Shown here: positions 1-7,569 of the stretch, piece after piece
Numbering within the stretch: the stretch's first letter is position 1
Layout: every line of letters begins with the position of its first letter
NCBI GenBank assembly: GCA_005880615.1
Contig: VBID01000132.1
Location: forward strand, 1 to 33,570
DNA: 33,570 nucleotides
From: Chloroflexota bacterium
GTDB lineage: Bacteria; Chloroflexota; Dormibacteria; CF-121
Reading direction: 5' to 3'
Translations under genes and position numbers: made by a program
The notes under the pieces: generated by a model
What the model was told of the DNA's origin: nothing
Seen by the model: the letters and a program-made list of their open reading frames with translations, nothing else
Databases searched by the model: none

Positions 1-309
1 GTCGGGCGAGATCAGGGTCAGGTTCACCCCGTAGCGCGACGACCGGAACTGGCGCTCGCTGTAGCCGCGCAGGACTTCGTTGTCCACGAAATGGATGGCG
101 ATCCGCTGGTAGCGGTTGAGGTCCAGGTTCTCGGCCGGCGCCCGGGAGTCGAGCAAGACGTACTTCAGGCTGCTGAGCGGCACGAAGGCGCCCCGGTTAT
201 TGGTGCCCAGGTTGTGGATCCGGGTTTCCAGGACGGGCGCGTCGAGATCCCGCGGCGGGTCCCCGTGCAGGGTCTCGCCGTCCAGAAAGCAGTAGATCGC
301 GTGGTCCAC
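1..309 (-). CDS. Hypothetical protein, partial, last gene of the tad cluster (3' end outside window)
   Basis: The reverse strand is open from a GTG at 309 to the window edge, giving 103 residues beginning MDHAIYCFLDGETLHGD. An AGGGAG Shine-Dalgarno lies about 10 bases before this GTG, and an in-frame TAA upstream (about 372) with no ATG between supports the start. It follows the TadG-like gene by 79 bases on the same strand. The second half, with IAIHFVDNEVLRGYSERQF, resembles small domains of Chloroflexota and other bacteria in which a short beta-rich segment is annotated as DUF6982-like or PilZ-associated; I assign this from memory of the pattern only. No signal peptide or membrane segment is visible. 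The overlapping plus-strand reading frame has no family character and is treated as a shadow. Function unknown. Confidence 0.55.
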   Translation of the reverse strand, partial: MDHAIYCFLDGETLHGDPPRDLDAPVLETRIHNLGTNNRGAFVPLSSLKYVLLDSRAPAENLDLNRYQRIAIHFVDNEVLRGYSERQFRSSRYGVNLTLISPD

Positions 310-388
310 GTCGGGCGGGTCTCCCTGGGTGCGTTTGGTGTGTCCCGAATTGTAGGGCGAACCCGCTCGTTACGTGGGATCGGGTCGA

Positions 389-1942
389 CTACTTGACGAG
401 ATAGGCAAGGCCCTTGAAGTGCGGGGCGAAGTTGGGGTTGTACTGGACCAGCAGCCCCGCCGGGTTGGGGTTGTAGCCGCATGGTCCGGCCGGCCAATTC
501 GGCGCCGAGCTGGGCGTGTAACTGGTGCTGGTGGTACCCGGCAGGCCGCCGTTGTCGAGGTCGACCTGAGGCGCGATCAGGCTCCCGGTAACCGCATACA
601 GCGGCCGTGGGTTGAGCTGGGTGCTGACCCCCGTGACGAGGACCTGGGTGCCGTGCGAACCGTTGCTGTCCTGGTCGAAGACCGTGCCCCAGACCTGGAA
701 GAAGCCTCCAGGGTTGACCGTCTCCGACCAGACGATTCCGCTCGGCCCCGAAATGGTATCGCTCGACTTGATGAAGAAGGCGATGCTGTCGGCCACGCCC
801 TGCGGCACCACGCTGGAGGCCACGAAGAAGACGCTGGCATTGCCCGAGGCGCTGAAGGACGAGTTCCCATCGAAGACGAACTCCACACCGTTCATCCCCG
901 TCCCGTGGGTGTCGACCGGCAGGCCACTGGTGCCCCCCACGGCGTTGTAGCGTGGGCCGCCGCCGGGGGGTGGGGTGTTGGACACGTTCCCGCCGGTGAT
1001 GGTGAAGTCGGAGTCCTGCAGGTAGTAGATGCCGTTGGCGAAGATGTTGGTGCCACCGTTGATCGTGATGGGGTCACGCACGTAGCGGCCGGGGTAGTAA
1101 TACCGGATGCCATTGAGATCCTGGTGGTAACCGTCGTAGTTCGGCATTGCCGGTGGCTCGTAGTTTGGAGCCGGTTCGATGCCGGAGGTGGTCGGGGAGA
1201 CCGGGCCGAACCAGTACAGGACAACGGCGTGGGTGTCGCTGGCCTGCGCGTAATAGAACGTCCCATTGAGGTTGACGCCCTGCTGTGTCGGGTTGGGCGC
1301 GTGCCACTTGGCGTTGGAGACCAGCTTCCCCTGGGCCGGGTTGGTCCGGCACATGTCGGAGCCGTTGGCCCCGTTGTCGACCTGGCCCCAGCCGTTCTGG
1401 TCGTCGTTCACGCTGTTGCCCGATCCCGTGGAATCGAAGCCGAAGATGGTGTAGGTTTTGTTGAAGAAGCCGCCGTGGGCGATGGCCACCGCGGTCACGG
1501 GCTGCGACTGGAAGCCCAGGATGGAGGCAAACGTCATGGGCACGTTGTAGGTGACTTGCACGATGATTTCATTGGGGTTGTTGTTCCTCCCCGGGGTCGT
1601 GATGGTGGCCTGGGCCGGCACCTGGGACGCCGCCACCGTGGTGGGCGAGGTGTTGTAGTTGCCGCCGTCTGGCGTGTCGTTAAAGGTCTTGAAGGCATAC
1701 AGGGCGGCCTGGGTGCGGGCGCTCTGCTGCATGGCCGGCGACTGCCCGGCGTTCGCCCCGGTTGGAATCAATTCCTGGGCCCCGGCCAGGGCGGCGGCAT
1801 CGGCCGCATTCTGCACGTCGCGCCGCTCGAAATAGAGTCGGCCGGCGTCCAGGCCGAGGGCAATGATCCCGAAGAGGGCCGTGGCCGACAGGGCGATGAT
1901 CACGAGGCTTTGCCCGCGCTTGGTTCGCAGAGAATGCATCAT
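389..1942 (-). CDS. TadG-like Flp/Tad pilus assembly protein
   Basis: 517 residues. The N-terminus (residues 8-55) is the classic Tad domain: a charged start, one hydrophobic helix (about 13-32), then LDAGRLYFERRDVQNAADAAALAGA. Such proteins are anchored in the cytoplasmic membrane and take part in Flp-type pilus assembly or surface display. The rest is a long Gly/Asn/Ser/Thr-rich extracytoplasmic region with short repeating beta-strand patterns (for example around residues 300-470), like the beta-helix tails seen in other TadG-like proteins; no von Willebrand A motif is evident. The ATG at 1942 overlaps the stop of the upstream TadE gene (TGATG), so translation is coupled. Third gene of a TadE-TadE-TadG series. 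Substrate or adhesive role cannot be read from sequence. Confidence 0.85.
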   Translation of the reverse strand: MMHSLRTKRGQSLVIIALSATALFGIIALGLDAGRLYFERRDVQNAADAAALAGAQELIPTGANAGQSPAMQQSARTQAALYAFKTFNDTPDGGNYNTSPTTVAASQVPAQATITTPGRNNNPNEIIVQVTYNVPMTFASILGFQSQPVTAVAIAHGGFFNKTYTIFGFDSTGSGNSVNDDQNGWGQVDNGANGSDMCRTNPAQGKLVSNAKWHAPNPTQQGVNLNGTFYYAQASDTHAVVLYWFGPVSPTTSGIEPAPNYEPPAMPNYDGYHQDLNGIRYYYPGRYVRDPITINGGTNIFANGIYYLQDSDFTITGGNVSNTPPPGGGPRYNAVGGTSGLPVDTHGTGMNGVEFVFDGNSSFSASGNASVFFVASSVVPQGVADSIAFFIKSSDTISGPSGIVWSETVNPGGFFQVWGTVFDQDSNGSHGTQVLVTGVSTQLNPRPLYAVTGSLIAPQVDLDNGGLPGTTSTSYTPSSAPNWPAGPCGYNPNPAGLLVQYNPNFAPHFKGLAYLVK

Positions 1943-2460
1943 CAGTACTCCGTCACCATGGTGGTTTCCGCGAGGAGGATGACCCCGTTTCCAGCCGCGT
2001 CACGGACGACCGGGATCCAGGGCTGGAAGAGGAACGAGATCTTGATCGTGACCGGGCAGTGGCAGGGCTGCGCCGGGTACTGGCTCGGATCATTCGGAAT
2101 GACCGGGCTGTACCAGATATAGCCGGTATTCGACGGCATGGTCGTCGACGCCGTGTCGGGAGTCGGGCAGGCATTGTTCACGGCAGACCGCTGCGCGATG
2201 CAGGGATCTGCCTGCAGGGAGAAGCCCCCGCCCAGCTTGCTCTGGACCGCGGTCACCAGCGTGGCGCTGGTGGGGAGGGGGAAGTCGTAGGGAACGGTCG
2301 CCCGCGCGCCCTCCCGGGCGGCGTCCGAGATGCTGTTGTAGATGTAGACGGCCCGCCCCAGGTCGATGGTGCCCAGCAGGAGCAGGAAGAAGATGGGCGC
2401 CAGTACGGCGAATTCCACCATGGACTGGGCCCGGGTCGGCTGCCGAAGCTGGCGGGCCAT
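1942..2460 (-). CDS. TadE-like pseudopilin
   Basis: 172 residues, starting at the ATG at 2460 (MARQLRQPTRAQSMVEFAVLAPI). The frame stays open further upstream, but that part overlaps the preceding gene and lacks family character. The TadE signature is clear: a short basic leader, a cleavage-type motif followed by SMVEF with the invariant Glu, a hydrophobic helix to about residue 33, then IDLGRAVYIYNSISDAAREGARA. TadE proteins are processed by a prepilin peptidase and act as minor pseudopilins in Tad pilus biogenesis. Four cysteines in the C-terminal half could form disulfides in an exported domain. The start overlaps the stop of the upstream paralogue by one base and the stop overlaps the TadG-like start, so all three are one translational unit. 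Confidence 0.88.
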   Translation of the reverse strand: MARQLRQPTRAQSMVEFAVLAPIFFLLLLGTIDLGRAVYIYNSISDAAREGARATVPYDFPLPTSATLVTAVQSKLGGGFSLQADPCIAQRSAVNNACPTPDTASTTMPSNTGYIWYSPVIPNDPSQYPAQPCHCPVTIKISFLFQPWIPVVRDAAGNGVILLAETTMVTEY

Positions 2461-2975
2461 CAGTAGTCCGTCCTCATCGTGGCGAAGCTCCGCAGGGTGA
2501 TCGAGCCGCCGAAAAGGCTGCCGATGAACGGCGTGATGAAGGTGAATTGATAGGTCGCTGTCACCGTGATCGGGTACTGGGTCGGAGGGCTGCACTGCGA
2601 CGGGATGTTGAAGCAGGTCATCCGTCCGCCGGCGTCGGGCGAGACCGTCACGGTACTCACCGGGGTGGCCGATGGGATGGTGACCCCGATTCCCTGCAGC
2701 TCCTGGTTGAGCCGGACGAAGATGGCGCTATCGCCCGGGACCGGGCACGACGCCGACCCGGCACCGCCGCTACAGTCGGGGGCGATCCCGTAGTAGTGGC
2801 TCTGGGCCGCGTAGCGGGCGGCCTCGCGCACCGCGTTGGTGATGGAGATCTGGTAATAGAAGGCGCGGCCCAGGTCCAGGAAGCCCATCATCCCGATCAC
2901 GAGGAATGGGACCATCACCGCCATCTCGGCGAGGGCCTGGCCGCGGCGTCGGCGATGATTTCTGTTCAATTTCAT
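2460..2975 (-). CDS. TadE-like pseudopilin, first gene of the operon
   Basis: 171 residues, ATG at 2975 with AGGA about three bases upstream. A basic leader (KLNRNHRRRRGQ) precedes ALAEMAVMVPFLVIGMMGFLDLGRAFYYQISITNAVREAARYA, the TadE domain with its conserved Glu, single hydrophobic helix and the AREAAR segment. The C-terminal 120 residues are beta-rich and include Cys residues. It is a paralogue of the next gene (shared spacing Glu-helix-LGRA-AREAAR), so the operon encodes two different TadE-type minor pseudopilins ahead of a TadG-like protein. The rest of a tad locus (ATPase, TadB/C, prepilin peptidase) is not in this window and would lie elsewhere or beyond the left edge. Confidence 0.88.
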   Translation of the reverse strand: MKLNRNHRRRRGQALAEMAVMVPFLVIGMMGFLDLGRAFYYQISITNAVREAARYAAQSHYYGIAPDCSGGAGSASCPVPGDSAIFVRLNQELQGIGVTIPSATPVSTVTVSPDAGGRMTCFNIPSQCSPPTQYPITVTATYQFTFITPFIGSLFGGSITLRSFATMRTDY

Positions 2976-3193
2976 CTTTCCTGGCGGTCCCAGCCGTGCC
3001 GCGCTGGGTCTTGCGCGCTACACTCCGCGGATGCGCGCCGACATGGCGAAGCAAGACTCAACAGTGAATCCCGCCCAATTCAACGCCAGCCTAGGTCAAA
3101 TCTGTTCCCCGACCAAGAGGGGGCGCGTATCGTGACGGAGCCGTCGCGCCCCTGTTTCGATACTCTTTCGAGCGGCGTTACGGGCCCGTCGTA
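2976..3193. other. Divergent intergenic region tad operon / M23 peptidase
   Basis: This 218-base gap must hold promoters for both flanking units. On the plus strand TACTCT (3161-3166) lies 27 bases before the M23 start and is a passable -10; no convincing -35 is seen. TACACT at 3019-3024 is a second possible -10. No clear Shine-Dalgarno precedes the M23 ATG. Otherwise I see no recognisable element. Confidence 0.3.
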
Positions 3194-5044
3194 ATGGCCG
3201 TCTTAAGGGTCGTTGTGCTCAGTACGGCCATGGTGCTGGCGGCGGAGCCGTCTACGGTGCCGGCGGTAGCCGGGAACCTCACCCTGCCCTTCGCCAATCC
3301 CAACCCGGTGGTCACCTCGTGGATGGACCATCACTATCCCACCCGCCAGCAGGACGGCATCATGATCCGCTTCGACGGCGCCTCCGGGTACCCGTATGAT
3401 GGCCACCGCGGCACGGACTACGCCATTGCGGCCAACACACCGGTGGTGGCGGCCGACGATGGCACCGTCATCTATGCCGAATGGAGCGACACGGGTGGAT
3501 TTGGCGTGGTCATCGACCACGCACTGGATCGCACCGCCTACTTCCACAACAACGTCCTCTTCGTGTACCCCGGCCAGCGGGTCGCGCACGGGCAGCTGAT
3601 CGCGCTCAGTGGCAGCACCGGCAACTCGACCGGCCCGCACGTGCACTTCGAGGTGCGCGACCTGCTCTCTCCCTGGCACTCCATCGACCCCTACGGCTGG
3701 ACTGGACCGGGGCAGGATCCCTGGCGCTGGGACCAGGGCTACCTCTGGACCTCGAACCCGCCGGTCCCGTATCTGCTGCCGCTGGCTTTCCTCTCGGGCG
3801 CCCGCTGGGATTACTGGTACGGGCTGGACGGTCCCCCGCCACCGGCCAGCTGGCGCATCCAGGAGAGCGGTCGCGGATTTCTCGGGTACGCCGCGCAGTG
3901 GGACGCCGACCCGGGTCCGGCGGCGCCCCGCACCGCCTCGGCGCTAGGCTCCCTCCCATTGCCCGGACCCGGTCGCCACACTTTGCACCTGCGCGTTTTC
4001 GATGGGCACGGCACCTCCACCGATATCGCCTACCTATATCTGTATGACACGGGGCAGCCCACCGCCACCCTGGCCGAGGGCCAGGTGCAAGCGGCCGGCG
4101 TCCCCGTCAACTGGACCGCCGCCGACGGGCTGTCCGGGGTGCAGACCGTCCGGATCGAGATGGCCGCCGGGTCGCAGGCCTTCCGACCGTGGGTCACCGC
4201 GACCCTGGGCGAGCCGCAGCCGGGGACCATCCAGGGCGGCTTCCGGCTGTTTGCCGAACCCGGCCTCCAATACCGCCTTCGGCTGACGGTCGTCAACCAG
4301 GCTCGCACGGCGTCATTGCCCGAAACGCGGATGATCACCGTTCCGGCCAATGCGCCCGCGCCGCCGACGGCTGCTGATGAGGGGCTGCTGGGCGGCCTGC
4401 CGGACGTGCCACCTGGGACCGTCCCAGCGGAGGGGCTGGCAGCCGAGCACCAACTCGGACCAGGCGACCTGCTGCTCAGCCGGGACGGGGCGCTGCACGG
4501 GCTGGCGACCGCTGCGCCCGCTTCACCAACTCCGGATGCCGCGCCCGCTGCGGTGGACGTGGCTGGCGGATTGCGCCTCTTCGCAGACGGCTCGACGCTG
4601 GACTCGGCGGCGACGGCCGGCCCCCGCTTTTCGGTAGGCCAGCCGGTTCGGTTGCTGGCCCTGGGTGATGGAAGCTGGGCGGCGGTGGGCGCCGGCGGAG
4701 CAATCGCGGGCACCGGCTGGACTGCCTCGGTCACACCTGACGAAGCCAGCACCATTCAGGATGCCGGGCTGTTCCCCGGCACCCACATCGGCCTGGCGCT
4801 GGACACGGCCGGCAGCCTGCATGCCTTTGGCGATGTTGGCGACCTCCTGAAGCGGCTGCCCGACCAATGGACGCTGCTGGCCGATCCAGCTGGGATCGCG
4901 CTGGCCGGCTCACCCCAGGCGCCGGCGGGATTGCTCTTCGACCAGCACGGCGATCGCATGGCCTTTGGCAGCCTGCTGCTACTGCCGGCCGGCCTCTTCG
5001 CCGGACCGACGTTCGATCCGGAGACGGGGCTGGTGGTTCGCTAA
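3194..5044 (+). CDS. Secreted M23 (LytM-type) metallopeptidase with Ig-like and beta-propeller-like C-terminus
   Basis: 616 residues. A short hydrophobic N-terminus (about 1-27, with Ala-rich cleavage region VPAVAG) suggests export. Residues 60-165 carry the M23 peptidase fold with its zinc ligands: HRGTD (His71, Asp75) and HVHFE (His151), plus His118 in YFHN. M23 enzymes cut glycine-containing or peptide cross-links in peptidoglycan. Residues about 190-350 look like Ig-type beta domains (bounded by a Tyr/Trp-rich segment); residues about 395-616 contain repeated short strand-turn units (GDLLLSRDGALHGLA, GLRLFADGSTL and similar) that resemble degenerate propeller blades. The ligand set is complete, so it is predicted active. 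It stands alone, between the divergent tad operon and convergent ltaE. The role of the C-terminal half is unknown. Confidence 0.85.
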   Translation: MAVLRVVVLSTAMVLAAEPSTVPAVAGNLTLPFANPNPVVTSWMDHHYPTRQQDGIMIRFDGASGYPYDGHRGTDYAIAANTPVVAADDGTVIYAEWSDTGGFGVVIDHALDRTAYFHNNVLFVYPGQRVAHGQLIALSGSTGNSTGPHVHFEVRDLLSPWHSIDPYGWTGPGQDPWRWDQGYLWTSNPPVPYLLPLAFLSGARWDYWYGLDGPPPPASWRIQESGRGFLGYAAQWDADPGPAAPRTASALGSLPLPGPGRHTLHLRVFDGHGTSTDIAYLYLYDTGQPTATLAEGQVQAAGVPVNWTAADGLSGVQTVRIEMAAGSQAFRPWVTATLGEPQPGTIQGGFRLFAEPGLQYRLRLTVVNQARTASLPETRMITVPANAPAPPTAADEGLLGGLPDVPPGTVPAEGLAAEHQLGPGDLLLSRDGALHGLATAAPASPTPDAAPAAVDVAGGLRLFADGSTLDSAATAGPRFSVGQPVRLLALGDGSWAAVGAGGAIAGTGWTASVTPDEASTIQDAGLFPGTHIGLALDTAGSLHAFGDVGDLLKRLPDQWTLLADPAGIALAGSPQAPAGLLFDQHGDRMAFGSLLLLPAGLFAGPTFDPETGLVVR

Positions 5045-5062
5045 GCCCGAATCTACCGGGCT
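5044..5062. terminator. Hairpin between convergent M23 and ltaE genes
   Basis: AGCCCG (5044-5049) and CGGGCT (5057-5062) are perfect complements with a 7-base loop, located where the two convergent genes end. The palindrome could serve both strands. There is no T tract, so factor-independent termination is uncertain. Confidence 0.4.
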
Positions 5063-6113
5063 AAGAAACGGCTGCCAGGGCCTCGGCGCGGAGCGCCTCG
5101 CCGATGGCCTTGACCGCGTAGGCAATCTCCTGCCGCGAGACATTGCGGTGGGTCACCATCCGCACCGTGCCCGGGCTGCTGGCATCCACTTTGATCCCGC
5201 GTTCCAGGCACAGGGCCACGAAGCGCTCGCGGGTCAGGGGCGGCAAACAGTGGGCGTAGACCATGTTGGTCTCCACCCGGCCGAGGTCGACGGCGATGGC
5301 GGGCAGCCCCTGCAGGCCGCGAGCCAGCTCCAGCGCGTTGGCGTGATCCTCGGCCAGCCGCTCGACGTTCTCGGTGAGGGCACAGATGCCCGCCGCCGCC
5401 AGTACCCCGGCCTGGCGCATGCCGCCGCCCAGCATCTTCCGCATCCGGCGCGCCCGCTCGACGAAGGCGCGCGTCCCGGCCAGCATCGACCCCACCGGGG
5501 CGCTCAACCCCTTGGAGAGGCAAAACATGACCGAGTCGACGGACCCGGTCAGCTCGCGAACATCAAGCGCCTGCGCCACAGCCGCATTGAAGATGCGGGC
5601 GCCGTCGAGATGGACGGGCAATCCGGCCCGGTGAGCCACTTCGGCAAGGGCTTCGGTCTGCCGCGGGTTCAAGCAGATCCCGCCCTTCAGGTTGTGCGTG
5701 TTCTCCAGGCAGAGCAATCCAGTGCGCGGGTTGTGGATATCCGGCTCGCGGATGGCCGCCTGGACCTGGGCCGGATCGAGCCGGCCATCCAGGGTGTCGA
5801 GCGGCCGCATCTGGACGCCAGCGACGACGGCGCCGCTGGCCACCTCATGGGTATAGATGTGGCTGTCGAGTTCGACGATCACCTCGTCGCCCGGTTGGGT
5901 ATGGGCGAGGACGGCGCACAGGTTCCCCATCGAGCCGCTTGGCACAAACAGGGACGCTTCCATACCGACCATCTTGGCCGCCAGCTCCTGGAGCCGGTTG
6001 ACCGTCGGGTCCTCCTCCCAGACGTCGTCCCCGACCTCGGCCGCCGCCATCGCCCGGCGCATGGAGTCGGTGGGGAGGGTGAACGTGTCGCTGCGAAGCT
6101 CCACGGTGGCCAT
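5061..6113 (-). CDS. ltaE: Low-specificity L-threonine aldolase
   Basis: 350 residues, normal family length. PLP-dependent aldolase that splits L-threonine or allo-threonine to glycine and acetaldehyde. Diagnostic segments: ELRSDTFTLPT at the N-terminus, the PLP-stacking His region DSHIYTHE (about 83-90), LENTHN (136-141), HLDGARIFNA (168-177, with Asp170 and Arg173) and the Schiff-base lysine Lys201 in CLSKGLSAPVGS. The start fits the family (few residues before LRSDT) although the Shine-Dalgarno is weak (GGG). It begins 10 bases after the stop of the second DUF881 gene, so it is probably the third gene of that minus-strand operon. It could supply glycine for the PurD step, but that link is only an inference. 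Confidence 0.93.
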   Translation of the reverse strand: MATVELRSDTFTLPTDSMRRAMAAAEVGDDVWEEDPTVNRLQELAAKMVGMEASLFVPSGSMGNLCAVLAHTQPGDEVIVELDSHIYTHEVASGAVVAGVQMRPLDTLDGRLDPAQVQAAIREPDIHNPRTGLLCLENTHNLKGGICLNPRQTEALAEVAHRAGLPVHLDGARIFNAAVAQALDVRELTGSVDSVMFCLSKGLSAPVGSMLAGTRAFVERARRMRKMLGGGMRQAGVLAAAGICALTENVERLAEDHANALELARGLQGLPAIAVDLGRVETNMVYAHCLPPLTRERFVALCLERGIKVDASSPGTVRMVTHRNVSRQEIAYAVKAIGEALRAEALAAVS

Positions 6114-6123
6114 CCCGGCTATC

Positions 6124-6807
6124 TTACGAACCGAGCTGGGAATAGAGCAGGGGGCGTGGCTGGACGACCTCGGTGATCGCCAGGTCGCTCCGGCGGGTGA
6201 TGGTGACCTGCACCCGGGTCTGCAGGCTGCTGGCCGAGATATCCGCGGCGCTTTCCAGCTGCTCCGGATCGCCGATCACGCTCAAGACATAGGGTGAGGA
6301 CACTGGATGGCCGGCCACCTGGAGGGCCGTGCCATGGCTGATGATCGGGGTGCCGTCGACGATCCGGTACCCATTCAGGGCGGCGGCTTCGGCCCCGGCG
6401 TTGCGAAGGTTGTTGAGGGCATCCTGGATCTCGAAATCCATGACCGGTCCCTCGATCCGGATTTCGAGCCCGGGCCCGTGCACGGGCAGCAGCCCCGCCA
6501 CTGCGCGCAAGACTGTGAGCTCCTTCTCAATCGCCTGGGTATCCGTGCCGCCGGTGACCAGGCCTTGCCGGAGCGCCCGCTGGCGCTGGTCGAGGGCCAG
6601 GCTCTGCTGCAGCAGCTGGCCGTTGGCATGGTTCAGGTCGTTGATCAGCAGGGCGATGCTGGTGTTGTCCTGGTTGGCCAGGCTGCGCGCCACCAGCGCC
6701 TGTGACCGGAGCTGCAGCACCACCAGGAACCCGAGCAATACGGCAATCAAGCTCACCACGAAGAGCCGCTGCCCGCGAGCCGTGCCCTCAGCTGATCGGC
6801 TGCGCAT
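6124..6807 (-). CDS. DUF881 family membrane protein (second copy)
   Basis: 227 residues from the ATG at 6807 (MRSRSAEGTARG). A single hydrophobic helix (about residues 15-34) is followed by a Gln/Leu-rich probable coiled coil and then the DUF881 domain: GLLPVHGPGLEIRIEG, DALNNLRNAGAEAAALNGYRI and SSPYVLSVIGDPEQL. The start overlaps the upstream DUF881 gene by 20 bases; another ATG seven codons upstream is possible. DUF881 proteins are bitopic membrane proteins of Gram-positive-type bacteria, often found in tandem near division genes; their biochemical role is not established. The pair here probably arose by tandem duplication, since segment order is the same. Confidence 0.85.
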   Translation of the reverse strand: MRSRSAEGTARGQRLFVVSLIAVLLGFLVVLQLRSQALVARSLANQDNTSIALLINDLNHANGQLLQQSLALDQRQRALRQGLVTGGTDTQAIEKELTVLRAVAGLLPVHGPGLEIRIEGPVMDFEIQDALNNLRNAGAEAAALNGYRIVDGTPIISHGTALQVAGHPVSSPYVLSVIGDPEQLESAADISASSLQTRVQVTITRRSDLAITEVVQPRPLLYSQLGS

Positions 6808-7513
6808 TCTTGAGCACAAACGTCGCATCGTAGGCCGGCGCCGTCAGGCGGCTGCCGCGCCGCCAGCCGAGCCCGAGATCGTAATTACGACTGCGGCTCT
6901 TGAGCTCGGTCAGCTGGTTGGGATCATTCAGTCCGGCAATCAGGGACGGCGGATCGCCGAGCGCGGTGATGAGGTACGGGCTGGACAGCCGGTTGGCGTT
7001 GTTGATCAGGATGTTGACCCCGGCGTAGAAGAAGGAGGTGGTGGGGACCACCCGCTGCTGGTTGATAGTGATGGCCTCGGCACCGGCAGCCCAGAGCAGG
7101 TTGACGATGTCCTGGAGGTCCTGGTAATGGACGATCCAGCCCAGCGAGCGATCGGACGGGTCGTTGGGGTTGCGGCCGTCGTGCAGGCTGATGGTCAGGC
7201 CCGGCCCATGCAGCGGCACCAGCCCAACCGCGAGTCTCTGACTGGCCACCATGTCGGTGAGCCGCTGGGCGGCGCTGGAGCGCTGGGCGCTCTGGTCTTC
7301 CAGCTGGCGGATGGCGGCCTGCAGGGAGCCCACCTGATCCCGCAGGTGCCGGTTCTCGGCTTCCAGGTCGTTGACACTGGTGCGCAGCGCCTCGTTGCGG
7401 GCGACCCGGTTGGAGGGCGGCAGCGGCTGGCTTCGGAACTGGGCCGCCGCCAGGGCCGAGACCAGGAAGGTCGCCAGGCAGACGCTGACGACAAGAGGCA
7501 CACGAACCCGCAC
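6788..7513 (-). CDS. DUF881 family membrane protein (first copy)
   Basis: 241 residues from a GTG at 7513. Residues 5-25 form a membrane segment or signal anchor; residues 40-80 are a predicted coiled coil (NDLEAENRHLRDQ, QAAIRQLEDQ); the DUF881 core follows with VGLVPLHGPGLTISLHDG, LQDIVNLLWAAGAEAITINQQRV and SSPYLITALGDPPSL. It heads the minus-strand DUF881-DUF881-ltaE unit and is divergent from gdh. No Shine-Dalgarno precedes the GTG; a TACACT -10 lies 10 bases upstream, so the mRNA leader would be very short. Function unknown beyond the family. Confidence 0.87.
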   Translation of the reverse strand: MRVRVPLVVSVCLATFLVSALAAAQFRSQPLPPSNRVARNEALRTSVNDLEAENRHLRDQVGSLQAAIRQLEDQSAQRSSAAQRLTDMVASQRLAVGLVPLHGPGLTISLHDGRNPNDPSDRSLGWIVHYQDLQDIVNLLWAAGAEAITINQQRVVPTTSFFYAGVNILINNANRLSSPYLITALGDPPSLIAGLNDPNQLTELKSRSRNYDLGLGWRRGSRLTAPAYDATFVLKNAQPIS

Positions 7514-7522
7514 GCTTGGCTG

Positions 7523-7529
7523 TAGTGTA
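7523..7529. promoter_or_regulatory. Symmetric -10 element of the DUF881/gdh divergent promoter
   Basis: TAGTGTA has the form TAnnnTA, so it reads as a -10 hexamer on both strands: TAGTGT towards gdh and TACACT towards DUF881. Predicted starts are about 35 bases before the gdh ATG and about 4 bases before the DUF881 GTG. No strong -35 is visible on either side. Confidence 0.45.
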
Positions 7530-7569
7530 AGGAAAGCGGACGTTCAGCCTTACTGAGAAGGAGGGACCG

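Noticed and set aside
374..2122. 582-codon plus-strand frame opposite the TadG gene
   Set aside because: The minus strand encodes a textbook Tad domain with coupled neighbours; the plus frame is Gly/Val/Arg-rich shadow.
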